From: Arcobacter cryaerophilus gv. crypticus
GTDB taxonomy: Bacteria; Campylobacterota; Campylobacteria; Campylobacterales; Arcobacteraceae
Assembly (NCBI RefSeq): GCF_002993025.1
Contig: NZ_NXGI01000005.1
Coordinates: 62,001 to 126,000 of the forward strand
Direction: 5' to 3'
Length of the DNA stretch: 64,000 bases
Numbering within the stretch: position 1 is the stretch's first letter; each line of letters opens with the position of its first letter. Shown here piece by piece: positions 20,789-30,423 of the stretch. The position numbers and the translations under genes were made by a program. The notes beneath the pieces were generated by a model. That model was not told the origin of the DNA. It ran no database searches and saw only the letters and a list, made by a program, of their open reading frames with translations.

Positions 20789-21774
20789 ATTTCGAACATC
20801 CTTTCAAGAGCTATTTTTGCCCAATATCTTGTCTTTTCATCTACTTTTATCTCTGATAATTCACTTATTTTATTCTCTTTTATAGATTTTAAAGTCAAAT
20901 AAACATGCTCTAAAGTTGTCTCATTCATAGTAGGACACTCTGGTTTTGTTGAACTTAAAATATATGTATTTTTCTCTCTTAATCTATTAACCATATTAAA
21001 CTCTGTTCCAACAACAACTTTTTGCTCAACTGGTAGCTCTTTTATAAATTTTATTAATTGAGAAGTTGAACCAACAAAATCAGCTTTATCACAAACAGCT
21101 GGATCACACTCTGGATGCACAGCTACAATAATATCTGGATATTTTTCTCTATAAAAATCTATATCATCAATATTAAATTGTTGATGAACACTACAAAAAC
21201 CGTTATAACAAATAATATCAGCATCTTTTAAATTTGTTCCATCTCCAATAACTGCTGATTTCAATCCTAAACTTTTTGCAAAATTTTGTCCTAAACATCT
21301 ATCAGGAACAAAAAATATTTTTTTACCAGATTTTAAACCTTTTTCAATTATTTTGTAAGCATTTGAAGATGTACAAACCATCCCACCCATTTCTCCAACT
21401 CTAGCTTTTACACTTGCACTTGAGTTAATATAAGTAATTGGTAAAATATCATCATTTGATATTCCAGCTTCATTCATTTTTTTTAAGTTTTCTAAAAAAT
21501 AGCTCTCATCTATCATTCTAGCCATTGCACAACAAGCAATTCTTGGCATTAGAACTCTTTTTTGTGGATTTAAGATTTTTGCACTCTCTCCCATAAATCC
21601 AACACCACAAAATACAACAAATTCTTTGTCACTTTCCATAACCTTTTTTGCCAATTCTAGACTATCACCAGTTATATCAGCTAGTTCAAATACTTCATCT
21701 CTTTGATAAAAGTGAGCTACAAGTACAACATCTAGCTCTTTTTTTAGTTTTAAAATCTCTTCTTTATAATTCAA
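20785..21774 (-). CDS. nadA: Quinolinate synthase
   Basis: [4Fe-4S] enzyme that condenses iminoaspartate with dihydroxyacetone phosphate to quinolinate. Cluster cysteines appear in the expected contexts: PRIACCAMA (near 78-83), MVCTSSNAYK (near 112), and the C-terminal TKPECPTMNETTLEHV. The VHPECDPAVCDKAD motif is also intact. Length 329 fits the type without a separate aspartate oxidase fusion; nadB is not in the window. It is the first gene of the minus-strand run ending at thrB. Confidence 0.96.
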   Translation of the reverse strand: MNYKEEILKLKKELDVVLVAHFYQRDEVFELADITGDSLELAKKVMESDKEFVVFCGVGFMGESAKILNPQKRVLMPRIACCAMARMIDESYFLENLKKMNEAGISNDDILPITYINSSASVKARVGEMGGMVCTSSNAYKIIEKGLKSGKKIFFVPDRCLGQNFAKSLGLKSAVIGDGTNLKDADIICYNGFCSVHQQFNIDDIDFYREKYPDIIVAVHPECDPAVCDKADFVGSTSQLIKFIKELPVEQKVVVGTEFNMVNRLREKNTYILSSTKPECPTMNETTLEHVYLTLKSIKENKISELSEIKVDEKTRYWAKIALERMFEI

Positions 21775-21826
21775 TAATATTACCTTTTAAAAATTTTATT
21801 AAGTGAGAATATATCAAAAATTTAGT

Positions 21827-21832
21827 TATAAT
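21827..21832 (+). promoter_or_regulatory. -10 box for plsY-folB
   Basis: TATAAT in the 90-bp gap between divergent nadA and plsY, giving a leader of about 27 nt. No good -35 is visible. A weaker TATATT on the opposite strand near 21808-21813 could serve nadA. Confidence 0.5.
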
Positions 21833-21865
21833 CTCATTTAATTTTAAAAACAACAAAGGTTATTG

Positions 21866-22492
21866 ATGGATTTTTTTACAAATGAAAATATAATTTTTTA
21901 TCTTTTAGCATATTTAATAGGTTCTATCCCTTTTGGTTTGATACTAGCAAAAACTTTCGCTGGTGTTGATATAAAAAATGATGGTAGTAGAAGTATTGGT
22001 GCCACAAATGTTTTAAGAGTAGTAAAAAAAACAAATCCTAGTTTAGCAAAAAAATTAGGAATAGCAACAGTTATTTTAGATGCTCTAAAAGGTACAATTT
22101 TGCTTTTAGTTGGTATGTTTATTTTTAATTTAAGTGAACAAACTCTTTGGACAATGGCTGTTTTGAGTGTTTTAGGACACTGTTATTCTATTTATTTAGG
22201 ACTTGAAGGCGGAAAAGGTGTTGCAACAGGACTTGGAGTTTATATTGTTTTAATTCCAATTTCTACACTAATTGGTGCAATTGTTTGGTTTGTTTGTGCA
22301 AAAGTTTTAAAAATATCATCTTTATCTTCACTTTTAGCACTAATTGCAGTAATTATCAGCTCTATTTTTATAAATGATGGCTTAAATATAGGTTCAAATG
22401 CACCTATGTATTTAATTGCTTTTATTATTTTATACAAACATATTCCAAATATTATAAGACTTTTAAAAGGTGAAGAGAAAAAAGTAGTATGA
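21866..22492 (+). CDS. plsY: Acyl-phosphate:glycerol-3-phosphate acyltransferase
   Basis: Integral membrane enzyme that makes lysophosphatidic acid from acyl-phosphate. Conserved PlsY loops are visible: IGSIPFGLILAK, SRSIGATNVLR (about 40-50), and GHCYSIYLGLEGGKGVATG (about 108-126). Five hydrophobic segments are present. The ATG at 21866 is preferred over TTG 21863 because AAAGG lies 6 bases before it. The stop overlaps folB by 4 bp. Confidence 0.95.
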   Translation: MDFFTNENIIFYLLAYLIGSIPFGLILAKTFAGVDIKNDGSRSIGATNVLRVVKKTNPSLAKKLGIATVILDALKGTILLLVGMFIFNLSEQTLWTMAVLSVLGHCYSIYLGLEGGKGVATGLGVYIVLIPISTLIGAIVWFVCAKVLKISSLSSLLALIAVIISSIFINDGLNIGSNAPMYLIAFIILYKHIPNIIRLLKGEEKKVV

Positions 22493-22800
22493 AAATAGAG
22501 ATCGAACAACTTACTTTTAAATGTATTATTGGGATTCTTGATTTTGAGAGAGTAAAAAAACAAAAGGTTATAATCAACCTTAGTTTTGATTATGATTTTA
22601 GCAAAGATAATTTCATAGACTATTCAGAAGTTGCAAATCTTGTAAAAGAAACTATGAAAGAGCATAAATTTGAACTTCTTGAAGATGCAATAAAAACAAT
22701 AAAAACACTTCTAGAAAATACTTACACAATAAAAAATCTTAAATTAAAAATCTCAAAACCAAATATTTTAAAAGATTGTATAGTAAGTATTTCTTCTTAA
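22489..22800 (+). CDS. folB: Dihydroneopterin aldolase
   Basis: Short (103 residues) tunnel-fold enzyme of folate synthesis, cleaving dihydroneopterin. Diagnostic parts are the N-terminal FKCIIGILDFERVKKQKVII and the VKETMKEHKFELLEDAI helix, followed by KLKISKP near the C-terminus. It is translationally coupled to plsY by an ATGA overlap. It is diverged, as in other Campylobacterota, but fold markers are in place. Confidence 0.88.
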   Translation: MKIEIEQLTFKCIIGILDFERVKKQKVIINLSFDYDFSKDNFIDYSEVANLVKETMKEHKFELLEDAIKTIKTLLENTYTIKNLKLKISKPNILKDCIVSISS

Positions 22801-22855
22801 AAAAATTTAGTAAAATTATGGTAAAATCTTGTATTTTTAAAAAAAGGATTTTATC

Positions 22856-23470
22856 TTGAAAAAATTTATTGCTTCTTGTGCGCTATTATGTGGAGCTTCT
22901 CTTTTAGCAGACACTACTATGTGCTTTAAAGAAAACCACCCATCTATGGCAACTATTGAAACTGTTCCTCTAAATGGTGGAGCTTGTGGAGGAAAATACT
23001 CTATTACTGATATGAAAAAAAAGGGTTGGCTTGTTGATGATATTAAAATAAATGGTTCTAGTTATATTTATATCTTAAAAACTCAAGATCATGGAAAAAC
23101 TATGGCTGGTGTTGCACCATCTGGAATTAGTCAAGAACAAATGGAATCAAATATTCTTGCTAAGCTTGAAGCTAAACAAGAAGCTGAAGAACAAGCTGCT
23201 ATTGAAAAAGCGAATGAAACTATGTTAGCTGATGCAAAAGTTTTATATACAAATCAATGTCAAAGCTGTCATGGAGAAAAAGGTGATAAAACAAGAGGTA
23301 ATTCAAAACTTAAAAATGTAAGCCAAAAAGACATGGAACAAGCTCTGAGAGATTATGAATTAGGAATTAGTGAAGAGAAAAGAAGTTCTATTTATGGACC
23401 TGCTCATATTAATTTCTTAAATAACAAAAGCATAAAAGGTATCAAAGCTTATTTAGATAGTATTCAATAA
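22856..23470 (+). CDS. Secreted single-heme c-type cytochrome with a novel N-terminal region
   Basis: 204-residue exported protein. A signal peptide (about residues 1-18, ending SLLADT) is followed by about 65 residues I cannot assign to a family (CFKENHPSM...GGACGGKYS), a glutamate/alanine-rich helix, and a C-terminal cytochrome c domain with one heme site CQSCHG near residue 137. It begins at TTG 22856 with AAAGGA upstream and a likely -10 (TAAAAT, 22822-22827). It is probably a periplasmic electron carrier or redox sensor. The partner is not apparent. Confidence 0.82.
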   Translation: MKKFIASCALLCGASLLADTTMCFKENHPSMATIETVPLNGGACGGKYSITDMKKKGWLVDDIKINGSSYIYILKTQDHGKTMAGVAPSGISQEQMESNILAKLEAKQEAEEQAAIEKANETMLADAKVLYTNQCQSCHGEKGDKTRGNSKLKNVSQKDMEQALRDYELGISEEKRSSIYGPAHINFLNNKSIKGIKAYLDSIQ

Positions 23471-23472
23471 TT

Positions 23473-23497
23473 TTTAAAGAGCATATTGCTCTTTAAA
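23473..23497 (+). terminator. Terminator after the cytochrome c gene
   Basis: 10-bp perfect stem (23473-23482 and 23488-23497) with a five-base loop ATATT, just downstream of the stop and followed by an A/T-rich tail. Confidence 0.65.
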
Positions 23498-23562
23498 TAA
23501 TATTTTATTTACTCACAACATATTTAAAAACCTCAAAATAGAAAACTAAAGGATAAAGCTAT

Positions 23563-24660
23563 ATGGATGCCTATGAATATTCAGAACTTCTAAAACTACT
23601 TAACACAAAACTAAACAACATAAAAGGTATTTTAAAGCCTGATTTATTAAATAAAAGATTGCAAGAGATTATAGAGCTCGAATCAGCTCAAGATTTTTGG
23701 AATGATATTGACAACGCTACAAAAATTGGAATAGAAAAAAATAGAATTTTAGGAAAACTAAATAAATTTAATAAAGCTTATGAATCATTAAATGGAACAA
23801 ATGAACTTTATGAGATGGCAAATAGTGAAAAAGATGAAGATACTTTAGAACTTTTATATGAGGAAGCAGAAGATTTAGAAGACTTAATTAAATCAACCGA
23901 AATATCAGTAATGCTTTCAAATCCAGATGACACACTAAATGCAATTGTGACAATTCATCCAGGAGCTGGAGGAACAGAATCTCAAGATTGGGCTAGCATA
24001 TTATATAGAATGTATTTAAGATGGGCTGAAAGAAATGATTTTAAAGTTGAAGTTCTTGATTATCAAAATGGTGATGAAGCTGGAATAAAAGATGTAAGCT
24101 TTGTAATACGTGGCGAAAATGCTTATGGTTATATGAAAACAGAAAATGGAATTCATAGGTTAGTGCGAATCTCTCCTTTTGACTCAAATGCAAAAAGACA
24201 TACATCTTTTTCATCTGTTATGGTGAGTCCTGAAATAGATGATAATATTGATATTGTAATAGAAGATAAAGATATTAGAATTGATACATATAGAGCAAGT
24301 GGTGCTGGTGGTCAGCACGTAAACAAGACTGAAAGTGCTATTAGAATTACTCATATTGCTACAAATATTGTTGTTCAGTGTCAAAATGATAGAAGTCAAC
24401 ATAAAAATAAAGCAAGTGCTATGAAAATGCTAAAATCTAGACTTTATGAACTTGAACTTGAAAAACAAAGAGCATCTAAAGATACAGGTGATAAAAGTGA
24501 AAATGGATGGGGACATCAAATTAGATCTTATGTTTTACAACCATATCAACAAGTAAAAGATAGTAGAAGCAATATTGGATATTCAAATGTAGAAGCAATT
24601 TTAGATGGAGATATTACAAAAATTATGGAAGATGTTTTAATAGCTACTAGCTCAAACTAA
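23563..24660 (+). CDS. prfB: Peptide chain release factor 2
   Basis: Class I release factor recognising UAA and UGA. The tripeptide anticodon SPF is seen in [12 protein letters not shown], and the catalytic GGQ in [18 protein letters not shown]. Length 365 is complete. There is no programmed +1 frameshift: one continuous frame runs from ATG 23563, with AAAGGA 11 bases upstream. It ends at a strong convergent terminator. Confidence 0.97.
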   Translation: MDAYEYSELLKLLNTKLNNIKGILKPDLLNKRLQEIIELESAQDFWNDIDNATKIGIEKNRILGKLNKFNKAYESLNGTNELYEMANSEKDEDTLELLYEEAEDLEDLIKSTEISVMLSNPDDTLNAIVTIHPGAGGTESQDWASILYRMYLRWAERNDFKVEVLDYQNGDEAGIKDVSFVIRGENAYGYMKTENGIHRLVRISPFDSNAKRHTSFSSVMVSPEIDDNIDIVIEDKDIRIDTYRASGAGGQHVNKTESAIRITHIATNIVVQCQNDRSQHKNKASAMKMLKSRLYELELEKQRASKDTGDKSENGWGHQIRSYVLQPYQQVKDSRSNIGYSNVEAILDGDITKIMEDVLIATSSN

Positions 24661-24686
24661 TCTTCTTATTAAAAATAAAACAAATA

Positions 24687-24719
24687 AAAAAGGCTAGAAG
24701 AAAATCTTCTAGCCTTTTT
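24687..24719. terminator. Strong bidirectional terminator prfB / rpsR
   Basis: 15-bp perfect stem (24687-24701 and 24705-24719) with an AAA loop. A-run on one side and T-run on the other make it a terminator for both converging genes. Confidence 0.9.
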
Positions 24720-24738
24720 CTATTTTTGCAACAAAATC

Positions 24739-25005
24739 TTATAAAAATGATTTTGAATATGCACTATCAGATACATTTTGAGTATCTACAATATATGGAA
24801 CAAGTGCCATATGTCTTGCTCTTTTTATTGCTTTTTCTACCATCTCTTGAGAATTTTTAGAATTTCCTGTAAGTCTTCTAGGCATAATTTTACCTCTTTC
24901 ACTCATAGAAATTTTTAAAAGCTCAATATTTTTATAATCAATAAAATCTACTTTCATTTCAGTATATTTACAAGATTTTTTTCCGTATTTTCTTCTTTCA
25001 GCCAT
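24739..25005 (-). CDS. rpsR: 30S ribosomal protein S18
   Basis: Small basic ribosomal protein that pairs with S6 on the 30S platform. The 88-residue sequence shows the S18 signature ([19 protein letters not shown], then [21 protein letters not shown]). It also has the N-terminal cysteine-lysine rich start ([14 protein letters not shown]). It is the last of rpsF-ssb-rpsR, the same order as in Campylobacter, 17 bp after ssb. Confidence 0.97.
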   Translation of the reverse strand: MAERRKYGKKSCKYTEMKVDFIDYKNIELLKISMSERGKIMPRRLTGNSKNSQEMVEKAIKRARHMALVPYIVDTQNVSDSAYSKSFL

Positions 25006-25022
25006 TTTTAACTCCTTATTTT

Positions 25023-25514
25023 CTAAAACGGTATTTCGTCATCGATATCGATTTCAGGAATATTTTGCTCAGCTCTTGCTTGAGTTACTTTTCCTGCACC
25101 TTGATTTGGATTGTATGAAGGTTCATTATACTGCTCTTTTGGAACTTGAGTATAAGAGTTATTCCCATAAGAACCACCCTCATTTGAACCTTTGCTATCC
25201 AACATTTTCATCTCTTCAACTCTTAAAGAGTGTCTGCTTCTAGAACTTCCATCTTGTGCAGTCCACTGTTCAAGAACTAATCTTCCTTCTAATAAAACTT
25301 TAGAACCTTTCTTTAAGTATTGATTAGCAACTTCTGCACTTCTTCCAAACATATTAAACTCTAGAAAACAAACTTCTTCTTTTTGTTCTCCTGTTTGAGA
25401 TTTATATTTATAAGATGAAGCAATTGAACTTTTAGCAACTGCTGAACCGCTAGGTAGATATTTTAATTCAATATCTCTCGTTAGATTTCCAACCATAATT
25501 GTCTTGCTATACAT
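25023..25514 (-). CDS. ssb: Single-stranded DNA-binding protein
   Basis: Binds ssDNA during replication and repair. The OB fold covers about residues 1-105 ([34 protein letters not shown]), followed by a low-complexity Asn/Gly/Gln linker. The acidic tail ends DDEIPF, the docking site for partner proteins. Its length of 163 is typical. The location between rpsF and rpsR is widely conserved. Confidence 0.97.
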   Translation of the reverse strand: MYSKTIMVGNLTRDIELKYLPSGSAVAKSSIASSYKYKSQTGEQKEEVCFLEFNMFGRSAEVANQYLKKGSKVLLEGRLVLEQWTAQDGSSRSRHSLRVEEMKMLDSKGSNEGGSYGNNSYTQVPKEQYNEPSYNPNQGAGKVTQARAEQNIPEIDIDDEIPF

Positions 25515-25537
25515 AAAAGGCTCCTTATTTTAAAGTT

Positions 25538-25894
25538 TTACTTTGAAGCTCTTTTTATAGCTTCTTCGCTCATTTTAGTCCAAGAACCAACTTCTTTTTT
25601 AGTTTCATATTTAATAAACATAAATCTAATAAGCTCTTCGTTGTTTCTATAATTTCTTTCAATTTCTAAAATTGAATTTGTTGGAGCTCTAAAATAGATT
25701 ACATAATAGTAACCTCTTTTACATTTTTCGATTTCGTATGCTAACTCTTTAACACCAATATTTTCAGTTGCAACTATCTCTGCACCATTTTTTTCAAATA
25801 GAGCTTTAACTCCATCAAGTTGTGCTACAGTCTCTTCTTCAGTTAAAGTAGGCTTTAAAATAAACATTGTTTCATAATGTTTTAATTTTGACAT
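25538..25894 (-). CDS. rpsF: 30S ribosomal protein S6
   Basis: Ribosomal platform protein that pairs with S18. The opening KHYETMFILKPTLTEEE and the later region ELAYEIEKCKRGYYYVIYF are typical. Length 118 suits the phylum. It begins the rpsF-ssb-rpsR run, with an aggagaatg start region. The 81-base leader upstream was checked for the known S6:S18 leader motif and I could not see it. Confidence 0.96.
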   Translation of the reverse strand: MSKLKHYETMFILKPTLTEEETVAQLDGVKALFEKNGAEIVATENIGVKELAYEIEKCKRGYYYVIYFRAPTNSILEIERNYRNNEELIRFMFIKYETKKEVGSWTKMSEEAIKRASK

Positions 25895-25975
25895 TCATTC
25901 TCCTTATAGATTGTGCCGATTTTCTTTACATTCCCATTTCATCAGCAAGGATATTTTTTTGTAAAGTTTGGGATT

Positions 25976-26956
25976 TTATCTAAATGAAACTATAAATTTT
26001 CTTAAACTTGCTTGTAAATATAAATTTATATTATCAATTTTCTCTGTTTTTATAGCTAATTCCAAATTTAAAATATACTCTAGCATCTCTAAAAATCGTT
26101 TTGGTTTTATATTTATTGCTAGTTTTGATTTTTTTTCCCAAATATTTTTTGGTGGATTATAACCTAAAACTTCAATAGGATTTACAACCGCATAAATTCT
26201 AGCATGTGAGCTAATCATAAAAAGTTGTTGAATAAATGAACTAATTTGATTTAAGATAAAAACCTCATTTAATCCCTCTTCCAAAAGAAGTGATAAATCA
26301 TTTGATATATCTTTTGAAGCGATAAAATCGTGTAAAAAATCATCAAAATTCACACTTCCCACACCAAAACAGTGTAAATCTACTAATTTAGTAGTTACTC
26401 TTTCATTTAAAATGGCTAATTTACTTAAATCATTTGTACTAAGACTAATATTTTGTCTGTGCATAAAATATAGATGGCTCAAAGCATTTTCATCATAATC
26501 AATTTTTAATCTCTTTGCCTCATTTTGTAAAAAACCTATAGCTTCATTTGGCATTAATGCAAAAAATCTAACTGCACAAGCATTTTGTTTAGCACTAAAA
26601 CTACTCTCCATAGATTTAAAATCAGTATCTCCAATACAAGCCAAAATAAGTGTGCTATCTTTATTTAAGTTTGCAGCTTCAACTAAAATATCTAACTCTT
26701 TTTTTGGGATTTTCTTATCTATTTTTATCAAAACTACATTATTTGATGAAAATAAAGATGACTGAAGAAGTCTATCTTTAGCATATTTAAAATTATACTC
26801 TTCAAAATATAGTTTTTCTACATCTTCATCTTTTGCTATTATTTTTGAGACCAAATATGCATATTGCTCAACTAAAAACGTTGATTGACCGTAAAACATA
26901 TAAGAACTAAATCTTTTATCTGCTTTTAAATATTTATCAAATTCACTTTTATACAT
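25976..26956 (-). CDS. holA: DNA polymerase III delta subunit
   Basis: Clamp-loader subunit that opens the sliding clamp. It is the diverged Campylobacterota form: an N-terminal region (SYMFYGQSTFLVEQYA), central aspartate/lysine-rich strands (VVLIKIDKKIPKKELDIL) and a helical C-terminus with LLLEEGLNEVFILNQISSFIQQLF, all at positions expected for HolA. Length 326 fits. Pairing with rnr-ilvC-dprA downstream matches C. jejuni, except that fliW is inserted here. Confidence 0.88.
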   Translation of the reverse strand: MYKSEFDKYLKADKRFSSYMFYGQSTFLVEQYAYLVSKIIAKDEDVEKLYFEEYNFKYAKDRLLQSSLFSSNNVVLIKIDKKIPKKELDILVEAANLNKDSTLILACIGDTDFKSMESSFSAKQNACAVRFFALMPNEAIGFLQNEAKRLKIDYDENALSHLYFMHRQNISLSTNDLSKLAILNERVTTKLVDLHCFGVGSVNFDDFLHDFIASKDISNDLSLLLEEGLNEVFILNQISSFIQQLFMISSHARIYAVVNPIEVLGYNPPKNIWEKKSKLAINIKPKRFLEMLEYILNLELAIKTEKIDNINLYLQASLRKFIVSFR

Positions 26957-26987
26957 GGTTAAAATATTACCCTAAGTTTACTTTTAT

Positions 26988-26993
26988 TATAAT
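26988..26993 (+). promoter_or_regulatory. -10 box for fliW
   Basis: TATAAT in the 68-bp gap between divergent holA and fliW, leaving a leader of about 25 nt that carries AAGGGG at 27013-27018, seven bases from the fliW ATG. Confidence 0.55.
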
Positions 26994-27024
26994 TTTTCTT
27001 ATTTTAATTACTAAGGGGTTTATT

Positions 27025-27399
27025 ATGTATAAAGTTGTTCTTCCTATTTTAGGGTTTGAAAAATTTTCAAAAATTGATGTAGAGAAAGTAGACGAGTTCG
27101 TTTCTTTTTTAAAGTTCGAAGATGGTTCTAAAATATCTATCATAAACATAAATGTTTTAAACAAAGTTTCATTTGATTTTCAAATTGACAATAAAACTTT
27201 AGACGCTTTAAAAATAAAATCAAAAGATGATTTTTCTACTTATTTTATTTTAGTTTCTCAAGAGCCTGTTGAACATTCAATTATTAATCTAGTTGCTCCA
27301 ATTTTCATAAATGAAAAAGAGAAACTAGTTGGTCAATATGTTACAAGCGAAAAAGTTGAACCTTATTTAGCATCTTTAAATAACTGTATCAATTTATAA
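27025..27399 (+). CDS. fliW: Flagellar assembly factor FliW
   Basis: 124-residue FliW family protein. In Bacillus and Campylobacter, FliW binds either flagellin or the RNA regulator CsrA, so free flagellin represses its own translation. The family core is recognisable: PILGFEKFSKID near the N-terminus, KTLDALKIKSKDDFSTYFILVSQEP, then NLVAPIFINEKEKLVGQYV. It has its own promoter and strong ribosome binding site and lies between holA and rnr. It overlaps rnr by 6 bp at the 3' end. CsrA itself is not in this window. Confidence 0.88.
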   Translation: MYKVVLPILGFEKFSKIDVEKVDEFVSFLKFEDGSKISIININVLNKVSFDFQIDNKTLDALKIKSKDDFSTYFILVSQEPVEHSIINLVAPIFINEKEKLVGQYVTSEKVEPYLASLNNCINL

Positions 27400-29253
27400 T
27401 ATTTTAGCAACTATTAATTTAGTTGCTAAATTGCTAGAAACTATTTTTACTTTATGTTTTGAAAATAGTTTTTGTCCCTTATAATTTTCTATAGTTACTT
27501 TTAATCCAATCATATTTTCATAACAAACAGCCTTTGCTCTTTCAATATCAACTATTTTTACTTTAATTTCACCATCAATATTTTCTTTTGCCCATCTTGC
27601 ATACTTTCTATCTTCAAAATCCCAAACAAGTTTATCTATTTTTCTTTCTTGTTCTGAAATATGAGTGCAAATATCATCTATATTTTTTGGTAATTTTTTA
27701 CTCTTTAAAATTCTATGAATTACTAAATCGGAATACCTTCTTATTGGACTTGTAAAGTGTGAATATGAACTAAATCCTAAACCAAAATGTCCTAAATTTC
27801 TTGAGCTATATTTTGCTTGTGTTAAACTTTGAATAACAAGTTCATCTATTTCATCTCTTAAAAATAATTTATTTGATTCTTCTTGAATATGAGAAATTGT
27901 TTCATGTACATTATTTTTTAATTTCGCTTTTACTCCCAAAATATTAACATCATCAATTAATTTTGATATCGCTTTAAAATTTGGCTCTTCATGAATTCTA
28001 AAAATTCCCAAAGCTCCAACTTTTTTACTAGCTTCAATATTTGCAAGTAGCATACACTCTTCTACTAATTGGTGAGAAGATGTTGATTTTTCCACTTCAA
28101 TATTTTCTAATAAACTGTTTTTTAGTTTAAGTCTATTCTCTTGTGTTCTAAAGTCATAACCTTTTTTTAATCTATCATCTCTAAATTTTTTTGTAATTTC
28201 ATAAAGAGGAAGAAGATAATCAAAAATTCTCTTTTCATTTTCATTATATTGGTCAAGTTTATTTTCTAAAACTCTATCAATTCTTCCATATGAAAAATTC
28301 CTATGATTTTTTATAGTTGCGCAAAGTAGTTCACTATTTTGTACTTTTAAATTTTTTAAATCTAGTTTTAGTTTAAAAACATAAGCGTATCTATCTTCAT
28401 TTTCTTTAAGTGAACATAAGTTTTCACTTAAAAGTGGAGGAAGCATTGGCAATGTTCTACTTGGTAAATATATTGTTGAAGATTTTTTAAAAGCCAAAAT
28501 ATCAAGTTTACTTCCCTCTTTTACAAAATGTGAAACATCTGCAATTGCTACATAAAGAGTGTTATTCTCTTTATCAAAAAAGATAGCATCATCATGGTCT
28601 TTGGCACTATTTGGATCAATTGTACAAAATGGTAAATCTCTTAAATCAACTCTTATTTCTTCTTTTTTAGAATCATCTTCAATAAACCCATCTATTTCAA
28701 TTTTCTCAACATCTCTATAAAGTTCTTCATAAATATACAAACTTATAAATTCATCTATTTTTGCATCATTCAAATTTCCAATAAACTTGATTTCTTTAAA
28801 CTCTTTATTATCAATGATTAAAACATCGCCATTTGTATAAGTTTTTGTATTTTTACTAGGTAATTCTATATTCTCTTTTAAAGTAAAAAATGAACCATCT
28901 TCAACATATACTAAAATTTCAGCTCTTTTTCCTTCAAGTACTTTTATAACCTTTGCTTTAATTTTACTTCTTGGATTAAAAACTCTTTTTGCCAAAATTA
29001 AGTCATTATTGAATGCTCCATTTAATGCATCTAATTCTAATTTAATATTTTTTATTGGGTTTACTAAATCTTCTAAAATAGCAAAATTCTTCTCTATTTT
29101 TAAAACTCCAATTTTATATTTTGAATTTATCTCAAAATCTTCACCATTTTTTACTATTATCTCATCTTTTATATAATCTTCTATTATATTTTTTTCATCT
29201 TGGGAAAAATTAAATATCTTTTTTTCAATTTTTGTAAATATATTTTTTAACAA
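27394..29253 (-). CDS. rnr: Ribonuclease R family 3'-5' exoribonuclease
   Basis: RNB-domain exoribonuclease that degrades structured RNA. N-terminal cold-shock-like OB folds are followed by the RNB catalytic core, whose acidic signature is DPNSAKDHDDAIFF (near residue 220) with IADVSHFV, and later SPIRRYSDLVIHRIL. A short C-terminal S1-like domain ends the 619-residue protein. It is slightly short for the family, as in other Campylobacterota. Its last codons form part of a convergent hairpin. Confidence 0.94.
   Translation of the reverse strand: MLKNIFTKIEKKIFNFSQDEKNIIEDYIKDEIIVKNGEDFEINSKYKIGVLKIEKNFAILEDLVNPIKNIKLELDALNGAFNNDLILAKRVFNPRSKIKAKVIKVLEGKRAEILVYVEDGSFFTLKENIELPSKNTKTYTNGDVLIIDNKEFKEIKFIGNLNDAKIDEFISLYIYEELYRDVEKIEIDGFIEDDSKKEEIRVDLRDLPFCTIDPNSAKDHDDAIFFDKENNTLYVAIADVSHFVKEGSKLDILAFKKSSTIYLPSRTLPMLPPLLSENLCSLKENEDRYAYVFKLKLDLKNLKVQNSELLCATIKNHRNFSYGRIDRVLENKLDQYNENEKRIFDYLLPLYEITKKFRDDRLKKGYDFRTQENRLKLKNSLLENIEVEKSTSSHQLVEECMLLANIEASKKVGALGIFRIHEEPNFKAISKLIDDVNILGVKAKLKNNVHETISHIQEESNKLFLRDEIDELVIQSLTQAKYSSRNLGHFGLGFSSYSHFTSPIRRYSDLVIHRILKSKKLPKNIDDICTHISEQERKIDKLVWDFEDRKYARWAKENIDGEIKVKIVDIERAKAVCYENMIGLKVTIENYKGQKLFSKHKVKIVSSNLATKLIVAKIL
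27403..27430. terminator. Convergent hairpin between fliW and rnr
   Basis: 10-bp perfect stem (27403-27412 and 27421-27430) with an 8-base loop, just past the fliW stop and inside the rnr 3' coding end. It is probably the fliW terminator. Confidence 0.6.
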
Positions 29254-29320
29254 TTCTTATCCTTTTATTTGCACTATTATATAGTTTTTCTTTTAAATCT
29301 AATATTTATCTATATTTTTG

Positions 29321-29326
29321 TATAAT
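29321..29326 (+). promoter_or_regulatory. -10 box for ilvC
   Basis: TATAAT preceded by TTTTTG in the gap between divergent rnr and ilvC, giving a leader of about 28-30 nt with gagggt as ribosome binding site. Confidence 0.55.
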
Positions 29327-29361
29327 CTTTCTAAATTTTTAAAAAAATAGAGGGTAGATAA

Positions 29362-30384
<1,023 letters not shown>

Positions 30385-30386
30385 TT

Positions 30387-30412
30387 ATTTTAAGAGCTTT
30401 TGCTCTTAAAAT
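30387..30412 (+). terminator. Hairpin after ilvC
   Basis: 11-bp perfect stem (30387-30397 and 30402-30412) with a TTTT loop directly after the ilvC stop. There is no good T-run afterwards, so it may be a partial terminator or an mRNA-stabilising structure ahead of the deacetylase gene. Confidence 0.55.
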
Positions 30413-30423
30413 AAAACTAACTT

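Noticed and set aside
25895-25975. S6:S18-binding leader motif before rpsF
   Set aside because: I looked for the bulged CCG hairpin of the known leader and did not find a convincing version.
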